Source: Candidatus Krumholzibacteriia bacterium
GTDB taxonomy: Bacteria; Krumholzibacteriota; Krumholzibacteriia; G020349025
DNA: 29,812 nucleotides
Direction of reading: 5' to 3'
Assembly: GCA_035649275.1 (NCBI GenBank)
Contig: DASRJW010000118.1
Location: forward strand, 1 to 29,812
Shown: in pieces, positions 1 through 10,171 of the stretch
Numbering within the stretch: position 1 is the stretch's first letter
Layout of the letters: each line of letters opens with the position of its first letter
The notes under the pieces: model-generated
Databases searched by the model: none
What the model saw: the letters and a program-made list of their open reading frames with translations, nothing else
What the model was told of the DNA's origin: nothing
Made by a program: the position numbers and the translations under genes

Positions 1-1097
1 GGCATGACGTCGGCACCCCGTTCGGCGCTGAACTCCCCCGCGTGAGGACCGGCCAAGGCGATCGACTGCACGTTCAGGGTCACATCACCGTCGTTGCGGA
101 GGCCGAAGCTCGTGAGCGCCATGGCGCCGACCGTGACGCTGGCGAACTGGTATTGCAGCGGTGAGACGGTGAGTTGTGGCACCGACCCTTCGCCGAAGAG
201 GGTGTACGAGTCGACCAGGGGGTTGCCGCTGGCTATGGAGAAGGTGTCGAAGCTGAGCTCCCCGGCGTCCGCCGTGATCAGCATGGCGCCGAAGTTGGCG
301 GCGTACCGCACGGCGCTGCCCGGTTGCGTGGTGCGGAAGCCGCGCAGGCCGGAGCCCCCGATGCCGACGACGAAGTACGGGAAGCCGTCGAAAAGGAAGC
401 GCTCGTAATCGTGATCGTGCGCCGCGATCACGGCGTCCGCCCCCCACTGCCGGAAGGGCCAGCGCATGGGGAGGGCTCCGCCGTGCTCGCCGCTCGAGTA
501 CGCCGTGTGGTGGAAGTAGACGATCTTCCAGGGGGCGTTGGAGGCGGCCAGCTGCGAGCGCAGCCATTGCGCCTGCACCGAAGTGCTGTCCCTGCCGTTG
601 GGCTCCTCGGGGTTGCTGTTGATGGCGAAGAAGTGGATCGGTCCGTAGACGAAGTCGTAGTAGCGCTCGTTCCCCGAGGTGTTCGAGCTCTGGACCGAGG
701 CCCCGGGCAGGGCGAAGTAGTTCAGGTAGGCGTTCACTCCCCCACCATCGCCGTAGTCGTGGTTGCCAAGGCAGGGGAAGAAGCGGTTGATCGAAGACCC
801 CGGCGGGAAGCCGCCGCTGTAATTCCCGATGTACCGGGAGTAGTACTTGCCGATGTTCGTGTCGATGGGACCGGCGTCGTAGCTGTTGTCCCCCGCGGTG
901 ACCACGATGTCCGGGACGAAGCTGTGGACGAGATCGGCGACGGCGGCTTCATTGGGACTGTTGTCGCCGTAGTCGGCGATGACGGCGACGCGGACCGCGG
1001 CCCAAGCGGCGTGCAAGCCGCTCCCGCCGAGGAGAACGGCGAGGAAGAGGGAAAGGAGGAGGGTCGGGCCCGGGAGGAGCTGGCGGAATGGGCGCAT
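1..1097 (-). CDS. Secreted metallophosphoesterase, 3' end cut by window edge
   Basis: The reading frame starts at ATG 1097 and stays open to base 1, giving 365 residues with no stop, so the C-terminus is missing. Residues 1-33 look like a signal peptide with a Leu-rich core ending in HAAWA. A calcineurin-like metallophosphoesterase domain follows: VIADYGDN (about 39-46), AGDNSYD (about 68-74), GNHDYGDG (about 111-118), YFHHTAY (about 194-200) and AAHDHDYER (about 225-233), which together supply the usual Asp/Asn/His metal ligands. From about residue 308 a beta-rich segment with LTVSP and GLRNDGDVTLNV resembles an ASH / choice-of-anchor-D repeat, often found in secreted surface proteins. The substrate cannot be told; the order of motifs resembles purple-acid-phosphatase relatives. 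The Shine-Dalgarno sequence is weak. Confidence 0.85.
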   Translation of the reverse strand, partial: MRPFRQLLPGPTLLLSLFLAVLLGGSGLHAAWAAVRVAVIADYGDNSPNEAAVADLVHSFVPDIVVTAGDNSYDAGPIDTNIGKYYSRYIGNYSGGFPPGSSINRFFPCLGNHDYGDGGGVNAYLNYFALPGASVQSSNTSGNERYYDFVYGPIHFFAINSNPEEPNGRDSTSVQAQWLRSQLAASNAPWKIVYFHHTAYSSGEHGGALPMRWPFRQWGADAVIAAHDHDYERFLFDGFPYFVVGIGGSGLRGFRTTQPGSAVRYAANFGAMLITADAGELSFDTFSIASGNPLVDSYTLFGEGSVPQLTVSPLQYQFASVTVGAMALTSFGLRNDGDVTLNVQSIALAGPHAGEFSAERGADVM

Positions 1098-1331
1098 GGA
1101 TGTCCGAGGCAACGGCGCTAGGGCCGAGGGGAACGACACGACGCCCATCGAGCCATCCCTTGGCGGGCAGGAACGAGAGCGACCGATGTGTTGACGATAC
1201 CTGTGCGATCTCAAGCTTAGCGGTTCTGGTCGCACCCCTCAAGATCGGCGCGCCATTTCACGGCGGGATGCGCCATCGCCGGGATCACCGACCCCGGTCT
1301 GGGGAGGAATTGGAAGCAAGAAGAGATGAAT

Positions 1332-1347
1332 TGGGGCATCTACCCCA
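1332..1347 (-). terminator. Weak hairpin downstream of pyrD
   Basis: A 5-bp stem (TGGGG/CCCCA) with a 6-base loop lies 16 bases after the pyrD stop on the minus strand. It is followed by a pyrimidine-rich stretch (ATTCATCTCTTCTT) rather than a clean T run. It could end the pyr operon, but the stem is short. Confidence 0.3.
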
Positions 1348-1362
1348 GGAAGTGTACGGCGT

Positions 1363-2313
1363 TCAGGTGATCCGGTCGCTTCCGTCGGCGATCAGGATGG
1401 CCGGATCGGGCTGCAGTCGCAGCTGCTGCGGGTGGGAAAGGCCCCTTTCCTCCAGAAACGCACGCACGCCAGCCTTCACCTCGGCGAGAAGCGTCGGCCG
1501 GGAATAGAGCACTGTGCCGAGCTGCACGGCCGTGGCTCCCGCCATGAAGAACTTGAGAGCCTCCTGCGCCGAAGCGATGCCGCCCACGGCGACCACCGGG
1601 ATGCGCACGGCCCCGGCGATCTCCCAGACCTTGAGTAGCGCCACGGGGAAGATGGCGGGGCCCGAGAGCCCGGCGCGCACGCGGGCGAAGGTCGGCCGGC
1701 GGCGCTGGAGATCGATGTCCATCCCTGCCAGCGTGTTGATGGCGACCACGGCGTCGGCGCCACCCTGCTCGGCGCCGCGGGCCAAGTGCACGATGTCGGT
1801 CACGTTCGGCGTCAGCTTGATCGCCACCGCCCGGTCCCGCAAACGCTCCTTCACCGTGCGGGTGAAACGTTCCACCGCCCGCGCTTCCGCGGCGTCGCGG
1901 TCCCCACCGGTGTCCACGTTGGGACAGCCCAGGTTCACCTCGACGGCGCGCACGGCCTCGTGCTCGGCCAGTCGCTCGGCCATCCGCGCGTACTCCTCCA
2001 CCGTCTCGGCAGCGATGCTGACGAAGGGCACGCCACCCGCCGCCACCAGGGCCGGCAGCTTTTCGCGCAAGTAGGCATCGAGGCCGACATTTTGCAGGCC
2101 GATGGAGTTGAGCAGGCCCGACGGCGTCTCCTGCAAACGCGGTACGGGGTTCCCGGTGCGAGGCAGCGCGGTCACCGTCTTCGTCACCACCGCACCGAAC
2201 TCGCTGGGCGGGAGGAAGGCAGCGTACTCGAGGCCATAGCCGAAACAACCCGAGGCGGCGAAGTACGGATTGGCGAAGCGGGCCGGACCGAGGCGGACGG
2301 TGTACTCAGACAT
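1363..2313 (-). CDS. pyrD: Dihydroorotate dehydrogenase, class 1B catalytic subunit
   Basis: The 316-residue product is the FMN-containing subunit that oxidises dihydroorotate to orotate in pyrimidine synthesis. The class 1 catalytic loop NLGCPNV carries its cysteine at about residue 130; class 2 enzymes have serine there. KTVTALPRTGNPVPR, with GLLNSIGLQN just after it, lies near the N-terminus. The FMN phosphate site is VAVGGIAS followed by AGATAVQLGTVLY. I chose ATG 2313 over the in-frame ATG 2328 because a GGAGG lies 8 bases upstream of 2313. This start overlaps the pyrK stop by 8 bases, so translation is probably coupled. The neighbouring pyrK supports class 1B, which passes electrons to NAD+. 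It is the last gene of the pyr operon. Confidence 0.95.
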   Translation of the reverse strand: MSEYTVRLGPARFANPYFAASGCFGYGLEYAAFLPPSEFGAVVTKTVTALPRTGNPVPRLQETPSGLLNSIGLQNVGLDAYLREKLPALVAAGGVPFVSIAAETVEEYARMAERLAEHEAVRAVEVNLGCPNVDTGGDRDAAEARAVERFTRTVKERLRDRAVAIKLTPNVTDIVHLARGAEQGGADAVVAINTLAGMDIDLQRRRPTFARVRAGLSGPAIFPVALLKVWEIAGAVRIPVVAVGGIASAQEALKFFMAGATAVQLGTVLYSRPTLLAEVKAGVRAFLEERGLSHPQQLRLQPDPAILIADGSDRIT

Positions 2314-3112
2314 GCTCGCGCCCTCCATCGATCCCGACCAGGTCGGCGCCGCGGAACACCGGTCCGTGGGTGCAAATCGGCACGGTGCCGTTGCGGGTAC
2401 GTGTCACGCAGCCCATGCACACGCCGACGCCGCAAGCCATGACCTCCTCGAGCGAGAGGTACACGTCGCGCACGAGATCGCGGACCGCCAGGTGCAGAGC
2501 CGCCATCATCGCCGGGGGACCGCAGGTGAGCACCGTGGCCTGCCGCGCCTTCGCTCCCAGCCGGCGCAGCAGATCGCGACAGAGATCGACGCAGGTGCCG
2601 TGGAAGCCGAGCGAGCCGTCGTCGGTGCTGGGAAGGATCTCGCCGCGCACACCGGCCACGGCGTCGAGTTCGACGTCGCGGGAGCTGCGGCCGCCGTAGA
2701 GGATGGTGTACTCCATCGACGGCGACAGGGCGTCGAGCCGGCGCGCCAGGAAATGCAACGGGGCGATGCCGAAACCGCCGCCCACGAGGAGAAGCGGACC
2801 GCCGCCCAGGTCCGCCGGCGCCGGAAAACCATTGCCGAAGGGTGGACTCGCCTCGACTCGGTCCCCGGGCCGGAGTGCGACCAGCTCGCCCGAAGCGTGA
2901 CCCACGGGCTTCACCATGTAGCTCCGCCAGCCATCGCCCTCGTCGTGGATGCTCATGGGCCGGCGGATGAGGTGCAGCGAGGGCTGGGCCAGGAGCATGG
3001 TGAATTGCCCGGGGCGCGAGCGCGGGGCTGCGACGCGTGCGGCCGCGTCTTCGAGGCGGAGCAAGTGGGAGCCGCCGCAGAGCGGCCGGTTCTCGAGCAG
3101 CGTCGCCGCGAT
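2306..3112 (-). CDS. pyrK: Dihydroorotate dehydrogenase electron-transfer subunit
   Basis: PyrK carries FAD and a 2Fe-2S cluster and passes electrons from PyrD to NAD+. Visible motifs are PGQFTML, the FAD-binding RRPMSI, the nucleotide-binding run LLLVGGGFGIAPL and LTCGPPAMM. The cluster motif is ACGVGVCMGC followed 11 residues later by a fourth cysteine (C-x4-C-x2-C-x11-C). The first ordinary start codon in frame is TTG 3064 (252 aa), but it has no ribosome-binding site. The frame upstream reads TIIAATLLENRPLCGGSH, which looks like the family's first beta strand. A strong GGAGGT at 3119-3124 points to ATC at 3112 (268 aa), or possibly ATC 3115. The product is certain; the start is inferred. 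The gene lies 14 bases after the lipoprotein stop and overlaps pyrD by 8 bases. Confidence 0.88.
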   Translation of the reverse strand: MAATLLENRPLCGGSHLLRLEDAAARVAAPRSRPGQFTMLLAQPSLHLIRRPMSIHDEGDGWRSYMVKPVGHASGELVALRPGDRVEASPPFGNGFPAPADLGGGPLLLVGGGFGIAPLHFLARRLDALSPSMEYTILYGGRSSRDVELDAVAGVRGEILPSTDDGSLGFHGTCVDLCRDLLRRLGAKARQATVLTCGPPAMMAALHLAVRDLVRDVYLSLEEVMACGVGVCMGCVTRTRNGTVPICTHGPVFRGADLVGIDGGREHV

Positions 3113-3118
3113 GATGGT

Positions 3119-3124
3119 ACCTCC
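3119..3124 (-). promoter_or_regulatory. Ribosome-binding site of pyrK
   Basis: GGAGGT on the minus strand lies just after the stop codon (3127-3129) of the upstream lipoprotein gene. Two ATC codons follow after short spacers (3-4 and 6-7 bases), and no ATG, GTG or TTG occurs in frame until 3064, 54 bases downstream. The site therefore argues for a non-standard start codon. Confidence 0.55.
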
Positions 3125-3126
3125 GG

Positions 3127-5016
3127 TCAGGGCGAGAGCGAGGTGTCGGGAGGCGCCGCGGAGGTGGTGTCCTTCGCTGCGGCGGCCGTGCTATCGACGG
3201 GCGCGGCGGCGCTCGTGGTGTCGACCGGAGCTGCGGTCGTGTCACCGGGGGCTGCTGCCGTGCTGTCGCCGGGAGAGAATACCGAAGCTCCCGCCGTGTC
3301 GGTGAACGCTTCCCCCCTCGCCTCCGGCAGGACACCGCTCGCGTCGGGCACCGCCGCTCCCGGGTTGCGCAGGGCGGCGGCGAAATCCGCGGCGCGCTGC
3401 GCCTGCGGCGACCCGGGGTACTCTTGCGTCACCCGGTCATAGGCGCCGATGGCCAGACCCGGCTCGGAGAGGTAGCGGTCGTAGATCCAGCCGATCCCGA
3501 GAGCCGCTCTCGGGGCCGAACCGCTGCGCGGGTAGTCCGCCAGGAGCTGCTGGCACTCGCGCAGCGCCAGCCAGGGCTGCTCCAGCTCGAAGAGGTCGAT
3601 CTCGGCCACACGCAGCAGGTGTCCCGCCAGGTCTTCGAAGCGTGTTTCGATCTCCACCAGGCTGCGTAGCGAGTCCGGTCCGGAGCGCGGATCCGCCTCG
3701 CCCTGACGTGGCGGCTCCAGCCCCCGGGAAACGCGCCAGCGACGCTGCACCTCCGCCGCCGGGCGCAGCTGCTCCATGGCCGCCGTGCGCGCCCGAATGG
3801 CGGCGCTCTTCTTCTTGGCGCGCTCGACGATCGGGCTCGCGCTCGTCCCCTGACCGCGCTGGGCCAGATCGTAGGATTCCTGCGCCTTGCTCCAGCGCCC
3901 GAAGCGACGGTGGATCTCGCCGATCTCGTACTGCGCTCGCGAACCGGTTTCGCCGCGCGGGTCGGTGCGCGCCACCTGATCCAGGTCCGCCAGAGCTTCC
4001 TCGGGCTTGCCGAGCCAGGCCAGGGTCACGGCGCGCTCGATGCGGAGGAGTGGATCGGCGTTGAACTTCGTCGCCCGCTTGCGCAGGCGCTCGAGTTCGA
4101 CCTCCGCCTCGGCGAGCAAGCTCATCGCCTGCTGCCGCTGCGCCTGCAACGATTCCGGCAGGGCGGTGGCCGCAGCCGACGACGGCGCCGCGGCGGTGTC
4201 CGCCAGCGCCTCCTGCATCTGCACCCGCAGTCCCGAGGGCAGGTCCTGCTCGGTGTACAGAGCCGGATCGGCGAGAATCAGCTCCGCCTCGTCGCGTTTG
4301 GTGAGCGAGATCTGCAGCTCCGCCTCGAAGCGCTGTTCCTCGGTGAGCTCGAGCGTCAGGGCCTGCTGGTATTCCGCCCGCGCCTCCGGGAAATGCAGGT
4401 CGTCGTAATACGTGTCCGCGATGCGCAACCGCGCCGCACTCACGTGGCGGCTATGCGGATTCTCCTGGATGAACTGCCGCAAGGCTTGCCGCGTGCTCTC
4501 GCTGTCCTTGGCGTCGAGCACCGCTTCCGCCGCGCGGTAAGCCGCCTCGACGCGGTAGGGGCTGTTGGGATAGTTGCGCTCCAGATTCTCGAAGGCGGCG
4601 GCGGCCCCGGCGGCATCGCCCTGCGCCAGCGACGCCAGGCCGAGATGGAACCAGGCGCCTTCGGCGAACTTCGTGTTGGGGAAGCGATCCAGGAGATCGC
4701 GCAGCGAGCCTTGCGCCTGCACGTACTCGGCGCGATGGAAATGGCTGACACCGATCATGTAGAGGGCGTCATCCACGTACTTGCTCTTCGAGTGGTAGCG
4801 CAGCAGATCGTGGCACTTCTTGATGCACGCGTCGTACTGGGCCGCCGCCTTCTCGGCGGAACTCCCCTTCGCGGTGCGGATGCTCTCCGCATCCTCGAAG
4901 AGCTTGTTGGCGTTGTAAAAGGTGTTGAAGTAGGCGCAACCGCCGAGGGCGAAGGCCAGGAGGGGCGCCAGGGCGCGGCGGGCTCGCGGGCGGCGCGGCC
5001 GGGGGGCGTCGTGCAT
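3127..5016 (-). CDS. TPR-repeat outer-membrane lipoprotein inside the pyr operon
   Basis: The 629-residue product starts at ATG 5016, which has AGGAGA about 5 bases upstream; a longer frame to 5046 lacks such a site. Residues 1-27 form a lipoprotein signal with lipobox ALGGC (Cys27). The mature protein opens with CAYFNTFYNANKLFEDAESI, a style I recall from TPR lipoproteins of Gemmatimonadota-like phyla. The body is a series of tetratricopeptide-like helical hairpins (for example KYVDDALYMIGVSHFHRAEY and PYRVEAAYRAAEAVL), resembling BamD/YbgF-type envelope proteins. A long coiled-coil-prone Glu/Arg section lies in the middle. The last 60 or so residues are a low-complexity Asp-Thr-Thr/Asp-Ser-Thr and Ala/Pro tail. 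A role in outer-membrane assembly or scaffolding is inferred only from architecture. It lies between pyrC (60-base gap) and pyrK (14-base gap), so it is almost certainly co-transcribed with pyr genes. Confidence 0.85.
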   Translation of the reverse strand: MHDAPRPRRPRARRALAPLLAFALGGCAYFNTFYNANKLFEDAESIRTAKGSSAEKAAAQYDACIKKCHDLLRYHSKSKYVDDALYMIGVSHFHRAEYVQAQGSLRDLLDRFPNTKFAEGAWFHLGLASLAQGDAAGAAAAFENLERNYPNSPYRVEAAYRAAEAVLDAKDSESTRQALRQFIQENPHSRHVSAARLRIADTYYDDLHFPEARAEYQQALTLELTEEQRFEAELQISLTKRDEAELILADPALYTEQDLPSGLRVQMQEALADTAAAPSSAAATALPESLQAQRQQAMSLLAEAEVELERLRKRATKFNADPLLRIERAVTLAWLGKPEEALADLDQVARTDPRGETGSRAQYEIGEIHRRFGRWSKAQESYDLAQRGQGTSASPIVERAKKKSAAIRARTAAMEQLRPAAEVQRRWRVSRGLEPPRQGEADPRSGPDSLRSLVEIETRFEDLAGHLLRVAEIDLFELEQPWLALRECQQLLADYPRSGSAPRAALGIGWIYDRYLSEPGLAIGAYDRVTQEYPGSPQAQRAADFAAALRNPGAAVPDASGVLPEARGEAFTDTAGASVFSPGDSTAAAPGDTTAAPVDTTSAAAPVDSTAAAAKDTTSAAPPDTSLSP

Positions 5017-5076
5017 GCATTCTCCTGGGGCGACCGGCGCGGGCACGATCGAAGATGCAAGGGCTCTGCCGCGGCG

Positions 5077-6423
5077 TCAACCGCCCCGGGCCAGCGACGG
5101 CGTGGGCTCCGGCGCCCGATGCACCAGCCGGCCGCGGTAGATGGTGGCCTGGACGCGGCCTCGCAGCGTCCGCCCGAGGAAGGGCGAATTCCGCGCCCGG
5201 GAGCGCAAGGATTCCGCCCCCACCAACCAGCGTGCTTCGGGATCGATGAGGGCGAAGCTGGCCGGTGCGCCGGCCACGAGCCGCCCTGCCTCCAGACCGA
5301 AGCGGCGAGCCGGTGCCAGACTCATTCTCTGCACCAGATCGAGGAGCTGCAGGCGCCCGCTGCTCACGAGACCGGTGTGAGCCACGGCGAATGCCGTCTC
5401 CAGACCGATCACGCCCACTGGGGCACGATCGAACTCCAGCTCCTTCTCGTCCGGAGCGTGCGGGGCGTGATCGGTGGCGAGCATGTCGATGCTGCCGTCG
5501 GCGAGGCCTTCGAGCACTGCCTGCCGGTCCGATTCGCTCCGCAGTGGCGGGTTCATCTTGAAGTTGGCCGAATAACCCACCAGCTCGCGGTCGGTGAGCT
5601 CCAGGTGATGGGGCGTGGCTTCGGCGGTGACGTCGACCTTCCAGGTGTGTTTGGCGAGCCGCAGGATGTCCACGGCGCCGCGGGTCGACACGTGCGCGAC
5701 GTGCAGCGGCGCACCGGTCTCCCGCGCCAGCAGGACGTCGCGGGCCACGCCGATTTCCTCGCACGCGGCGGGGATGCCGGGAATGCCGAGCTGCGTCGAC
5801 CAGGTGCCCTCGTGCATGTGGCGGCCATGGGCCAAGGACTTCTCCTCGGAGTGGGCGATGACCACCAGGCCCAGCATGGCGGCGTGCTCCAAGGCGTGAC
5901 GCATGAGCGCAGCACTCTCCACCGGGCTGCCGTCATCGGTGAGGGCGACCACGCCGGCCTGCCGCAAGTCCTCGTACTCCGCCAGTTCCTGCCCGGCACG
6001 CCCGAGCGTCAGGGCCCCGGCGGCGTGCACGTCGCAGTGGCCGACCTCACGGCCGCGACGCAACACCGTCTGCACCACGCCGGCATGATCCAGGGGCGGC
6101 AGCGTGTTGGGCATCATGATCACGCTGGTGAAACCGCCCGCCGCGGCGGCGCGACTGCCCGACTCGATGTCTTCCTTGTATTCCTGTCCAGGCTCGCGGA
6201 AGTGTACGTGCGGATCGACGAAACCCGGGGCGAGAGCCAAGCCGCGGCAAGGCACTCGCGGCACCGTCGCGGCGGCGCTGCTCTGGCCAGCGAAGACGAC
6301 TTCGACGATCCCGCCGTCACGGATCCAGATCTCGCCTGGCCCCTGCCGCCGGCTCTCCGGATCGAGCAGGATGGCACCGCTCAGCACGTATTCCCCCGGC
6401 AGCGTTTCGCTCTCCAGGTGCAT
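5077..6423 (-). CDS. pyrC: Dihydroorotase
   Basis: The 448-residue amidohydrolase cyclises carbamoyl-aspartate to dihydroorotate. The metal-binding DPHVHFREPG has His72 and His74. ALTDDGSPV supplies an Asp in the place where other dihydroorotases carry a carboxylated lysine, which fits the type I group. IAHSEEKSL (His191), HVAHVST (His241/244), TPHHLELTD, the substrate-binding KMNPPLR and the catalytic MLATDHAPH follow in order. Length is normal. ATG 6423 has AAGGAG about 5 bases upstream. The gene lies 62 bases after pyrB in the same direction, as in many pyr operons where PyrB and type I PyrC may associate. No odd residues were seen. Confidence 0.96.
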   Translation of the reverse strand: MHLESETLPGEYVLSGAILLDPESRRQGPGEIWIRDGGIVEVVFAGQSSAAATVPRVPCRGLALAPGFVDPHVHFREPGQEYKEDIESGSRAAAAGGFTSVIMMPNTLPPLDHAGVVQTVLRRGREVGHCDVHAAGALTLGRAGQELAEYEDLRQAGVVALTDDGSPVESAALMRHALEHAAMLGLVVIAHSEEKSLAHGRHMHEGTWSTQLGIPGIPAACEEIGVARDVLLARETGAPLHVAHVSTRGAVDILRLAKHTWKVDVTAEATPHHLELTDRELVGYSANFKMNPPLRSESDRQAVLEGLADGSIDMLATDHAPHAPDEKELEFDRAPVGVIGLETAFAVAHTGLVSSGRLQLLDLVQRMSLAPARRFGLEAGRLVAGAPASFALIDPEARWLVGAESLRSRARNSPFLGRTLRGRVQATIYRGRLVHRAPEPTPSLARGG

Positions 6424-6485
6424 CCCTTCTCCTTCGGCTCGAGCTTCTTGGCGAGGCTGGACTCGCGAAGGAGCTCAGGAAAACT

Positions 6486-8156
<1,671 letters not shown>

Positions 8157-8158
8157 GA

Positions 8159-8191
8159 CCTTTCCTAGCCTCGCAGGACCAAGTTAAAAGG
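8159..8191 (-). promoter_or_regulatory. PyrR-binding stem-loop (anti-antiterminator)
   Basis: The minus strand at 8167-8180 reads GGTCCTGCGAGGCT. This fits 13 of 14 positions of the published PyrR-binding consensus ARUCCNGNGAGGYU; only the first A is G, and that keeps a G-U pair with the last base. Around it CTT pairs with AGG, and outside that CCTTT pairs with AAAGG, giving the expected stem with a purine-side internal loop and a UGCGA terminal loop. It lies 45 bases upstream of the terminator. Binding of PyrR here would be expected to favour the terminator. Confidence 0.85.
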
Positions 8192-8232
8192 TGCTCGGCG
8201 TGCCAGGGACCGCGGGCGTCTCCAGCTCCTTG

Positions 8233-8262
8233 AATCTACAACGGACGGGCCGAGCATGGCAA
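8233..8262 (-). promoter_or_regulatory. Candidate promoter of the pyr operon
   Basis: TTGCCA (8257-8262) and TAGATT (8233-8238) are separated by 18 bases on the minus strand, matching 5 of 6 and 4 of 6 bases of the sigma-70 consensus. Transcription would start near 8226. That gives a leader of about 180 bases with the PyrR loop and terminator in the expected order. Confidence 0.5.
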
Positions 8263-8353
8263 GGGCGGTGTACTCGGAAGCGGCGAATCATCTTGCCAGG
8301 CTCGGAGGGCTTGCCCCACCTTCGCGGCCGGTCGTGCGGACGCGAGGCTCAAG

Positions 8354-10171
8354 GTGCGGCTGATTTCCCTGCAGGAGGCGGCGGCACGGGCGCGGGAAAC
8401 GCTCGTACGTTTCCCGTTGGTGCTCTTCGCCGCGTGCGTGGCGGCCGGGTACGCGCTGGCGCTGGTCGGTCATTCCGGGGACGATACGCTGCGCCTACGC
8501 GGGCTGCTGGCGGCGCTCCTCGGACTCCCCTTGCTCACCGCGGTCGCGACGACCGGGGAGCGCGCTGGTTGGCGGCGGGCGACGCGCACGCTGGTCGGGC
8601 TCACGGCGCTCCTGCTCCCCGTGGGCTTCTGGTGGGCTTCCGGCACCTGGACGGAGACGACCCGCACCCTTCGCTTCGCTCAGCTGAGCGTGGCGCTGCA
8701 CCTGCTGGCGGCCACGCTGCCTTACCTCGGCACCACGGCGCAGCGTGGCTTCTGGCAGTACAATCGCATCCAGTTCCTACGCTTCTTGACCGCCGCCTTG
8801 TTCGCCGGCGTCCTCTTCGGCGGCCTCGCCATCGCCTTGCTCGCCATCGACAACCTTTTCGGTGTCCGTGTCGATGAGGACTGGTACGCCCGGATGTGGA
8901 TTGTGATTGGCCTCGTCTTCCATCCTTGGTTCTTCTTGGGAGGCTTGCCTCGCGACCTGAATGCGCTCGAGGCGCGCGAGGATTATCCCGGGGGCATCAA
9001 GGTTTTCGCTCAGTTCATCCTGATTCCCGTCGTGACCGTGTATCTCATGATTCTCACCGCCTACCTCGTGCGCGTCCTGGTCACACGGACCTGGCCGAGC
9101 GGTTGGATCGGCTACCTCGTCTCCAGCGTGGCGGCTGCCGGCACGCTGGCGCTCTTGCTGGTGCATCCCGTGCGCGAGCGCTCCGACAGCCGCTGGGTGG
9201 ACAACTACGGCCGCTGGTTCTATGTGGCGCTGCTGCCCTCCATCGCCATGTTGCTCATGGCCATCTGGCTGCGCGTCGATCAATACGGGCTGACCGAGCC
9301 GCGCTATTTCCTCACCATCGTGGCGCTGTGGTTGGCAGGGATCGCGCTCTACTACGGCTTCACCGGCTCACGCAACATTCGCGTCATCCCTACGACCCTC
9401 GGCGCGCTGGCGCTGCTGACCTTCGTCGGTCCTTGGTCCGCGTACTCGGTCTCGCGGCTCAGTCAACTCACCCGTTTGCGCCATCTCCTCCGCGGCCACG
9501 AGATGCTGACGGAGTCCCGTCTGCAACCGCCGGCGGGCGAGGTCGGCTTCGAGGCTCGCCGCGAGATGAGCGCCGTGCTCCGCTACCTCATCGACACGCA
9601 CGGCGCGAGCTCCCTCGGGCGCATCGCGGCCGCGCTGCGCCAGGCGGCGGAGGTTGCTCTGCGCGCGGATGCGCCCGCACGCGCCACCGATCATCCGGCG
9701 GCACACGCCGTCATGGACCGGATAGGCGTGGCCTACGTGGAACGCTGGCAGGAGACTCCGGAGGGTCAGGTGTCGTACTTCGCCGACTTGAGCCAGCAGG
9801 CCGTCCCTCTCGACGGGTACGAGTGGCTGGGGCGCCTCGACCTCGTGGCCCGAGTCGACCTGCCGCTGGGGCCGGACACTCTGGCCTTCGCGCCCCAGAC
9901 GGCGCCGTCACGCACCGTCGTGTCCCTGCGCGGGCGGCCCATTCTGGAGATCTCCCACGATTCGCTGCTCGTGCAGGCGAGGACGGCCATGACGACGACC
10001 CCGGCGGGAGGAAAAGGTCGGCCACTCCCACTGACGATCGATGCCGAAGGCGAGGGCTTGCGCTTGCGCTTGCTCGTGAGCGCGGTGTCGGGTCGCGGTG
10101 CCGGAGCGACGGCGGAGCTTCACTCCAGCGATGCACTGGTGCTGCTCCGGCTGAGCCCGGAACCGCGCTGA
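8354..10171 (+). CDS. DUF4153 family multi-pass membrane protein
   Basis: The 605-residue product has roughly ten hydrophobic segments between residues 18 and 370, followed by a soluble C-terminal part (about 375-605). Motifs I recall from DUF4153 proteins are present: GFWQYNRIQFLRFLTAALFA, AIDNLFGV, FHPWFFLGGLPRDL, a YPGGIKVFAQFILIPVVTVY run, RYFLTIVALWLAGIALY and FVGPWSAYSVSRLSQL. No biochemical function is established for this family that I can name. The start is GTG 8354, with GAGG 6 bases upstream. It is divergent from pyrR across a 309-base gap and stands alone on the plus strand. The soluble tail contains a beta-rich segment ending in LVLLRLSPEPR. Confidence 0.8.
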   Translation: MRLISLQEAAARARETLVRFPLVLFAACVAAGYALALVGHSGDDTLRLRGLLAALLGLPLLTAVATTGERAGWRRATRTLVGLTALLLPVGFWWASGTWTETTRTLRFAQLSVALHLLAATLPYLGTTAQRGFWQYNRIQFLRFLTAALFAGVLFGGLAIALLAIDNLFGVRVDEDWYARMWIVIGLVFHPWFFLGGLPRDLNALEAREDYPGGIKVFAQFILIPVVTVYLMILTAYLVRVLVTRTWPSGWIGYLVSSVAAAGTLALLLVHPVRERSDSRWVDNYGRWFYVALLPSIAMLLMAIWLRVDQYGLTEPRYFLTIVALWLAGIALYYGFTGSRNIRVIPTTLGALALLTFVGPWSAYSVSRLSQLTRLRHLLRGHEMLTESRLQPPAGEVGFEARREMSAVLRYLIDTHGASSLGRIAAALRQAAEVALRADAPARATDHPAAHAVMDRIGVAYVERWQETPEGQVSYFADLSQQAVPLDGYEWLGRLDLVARVDLPLGPDTLAFAPQTAPSRTVVSLRGRPILEISHDSLLVQARTAMTTTPAGGKGRPLPLTIDAEGEGLRLRLLVSAVSGRGAGATAELHSSDALVLLRLSPEPR

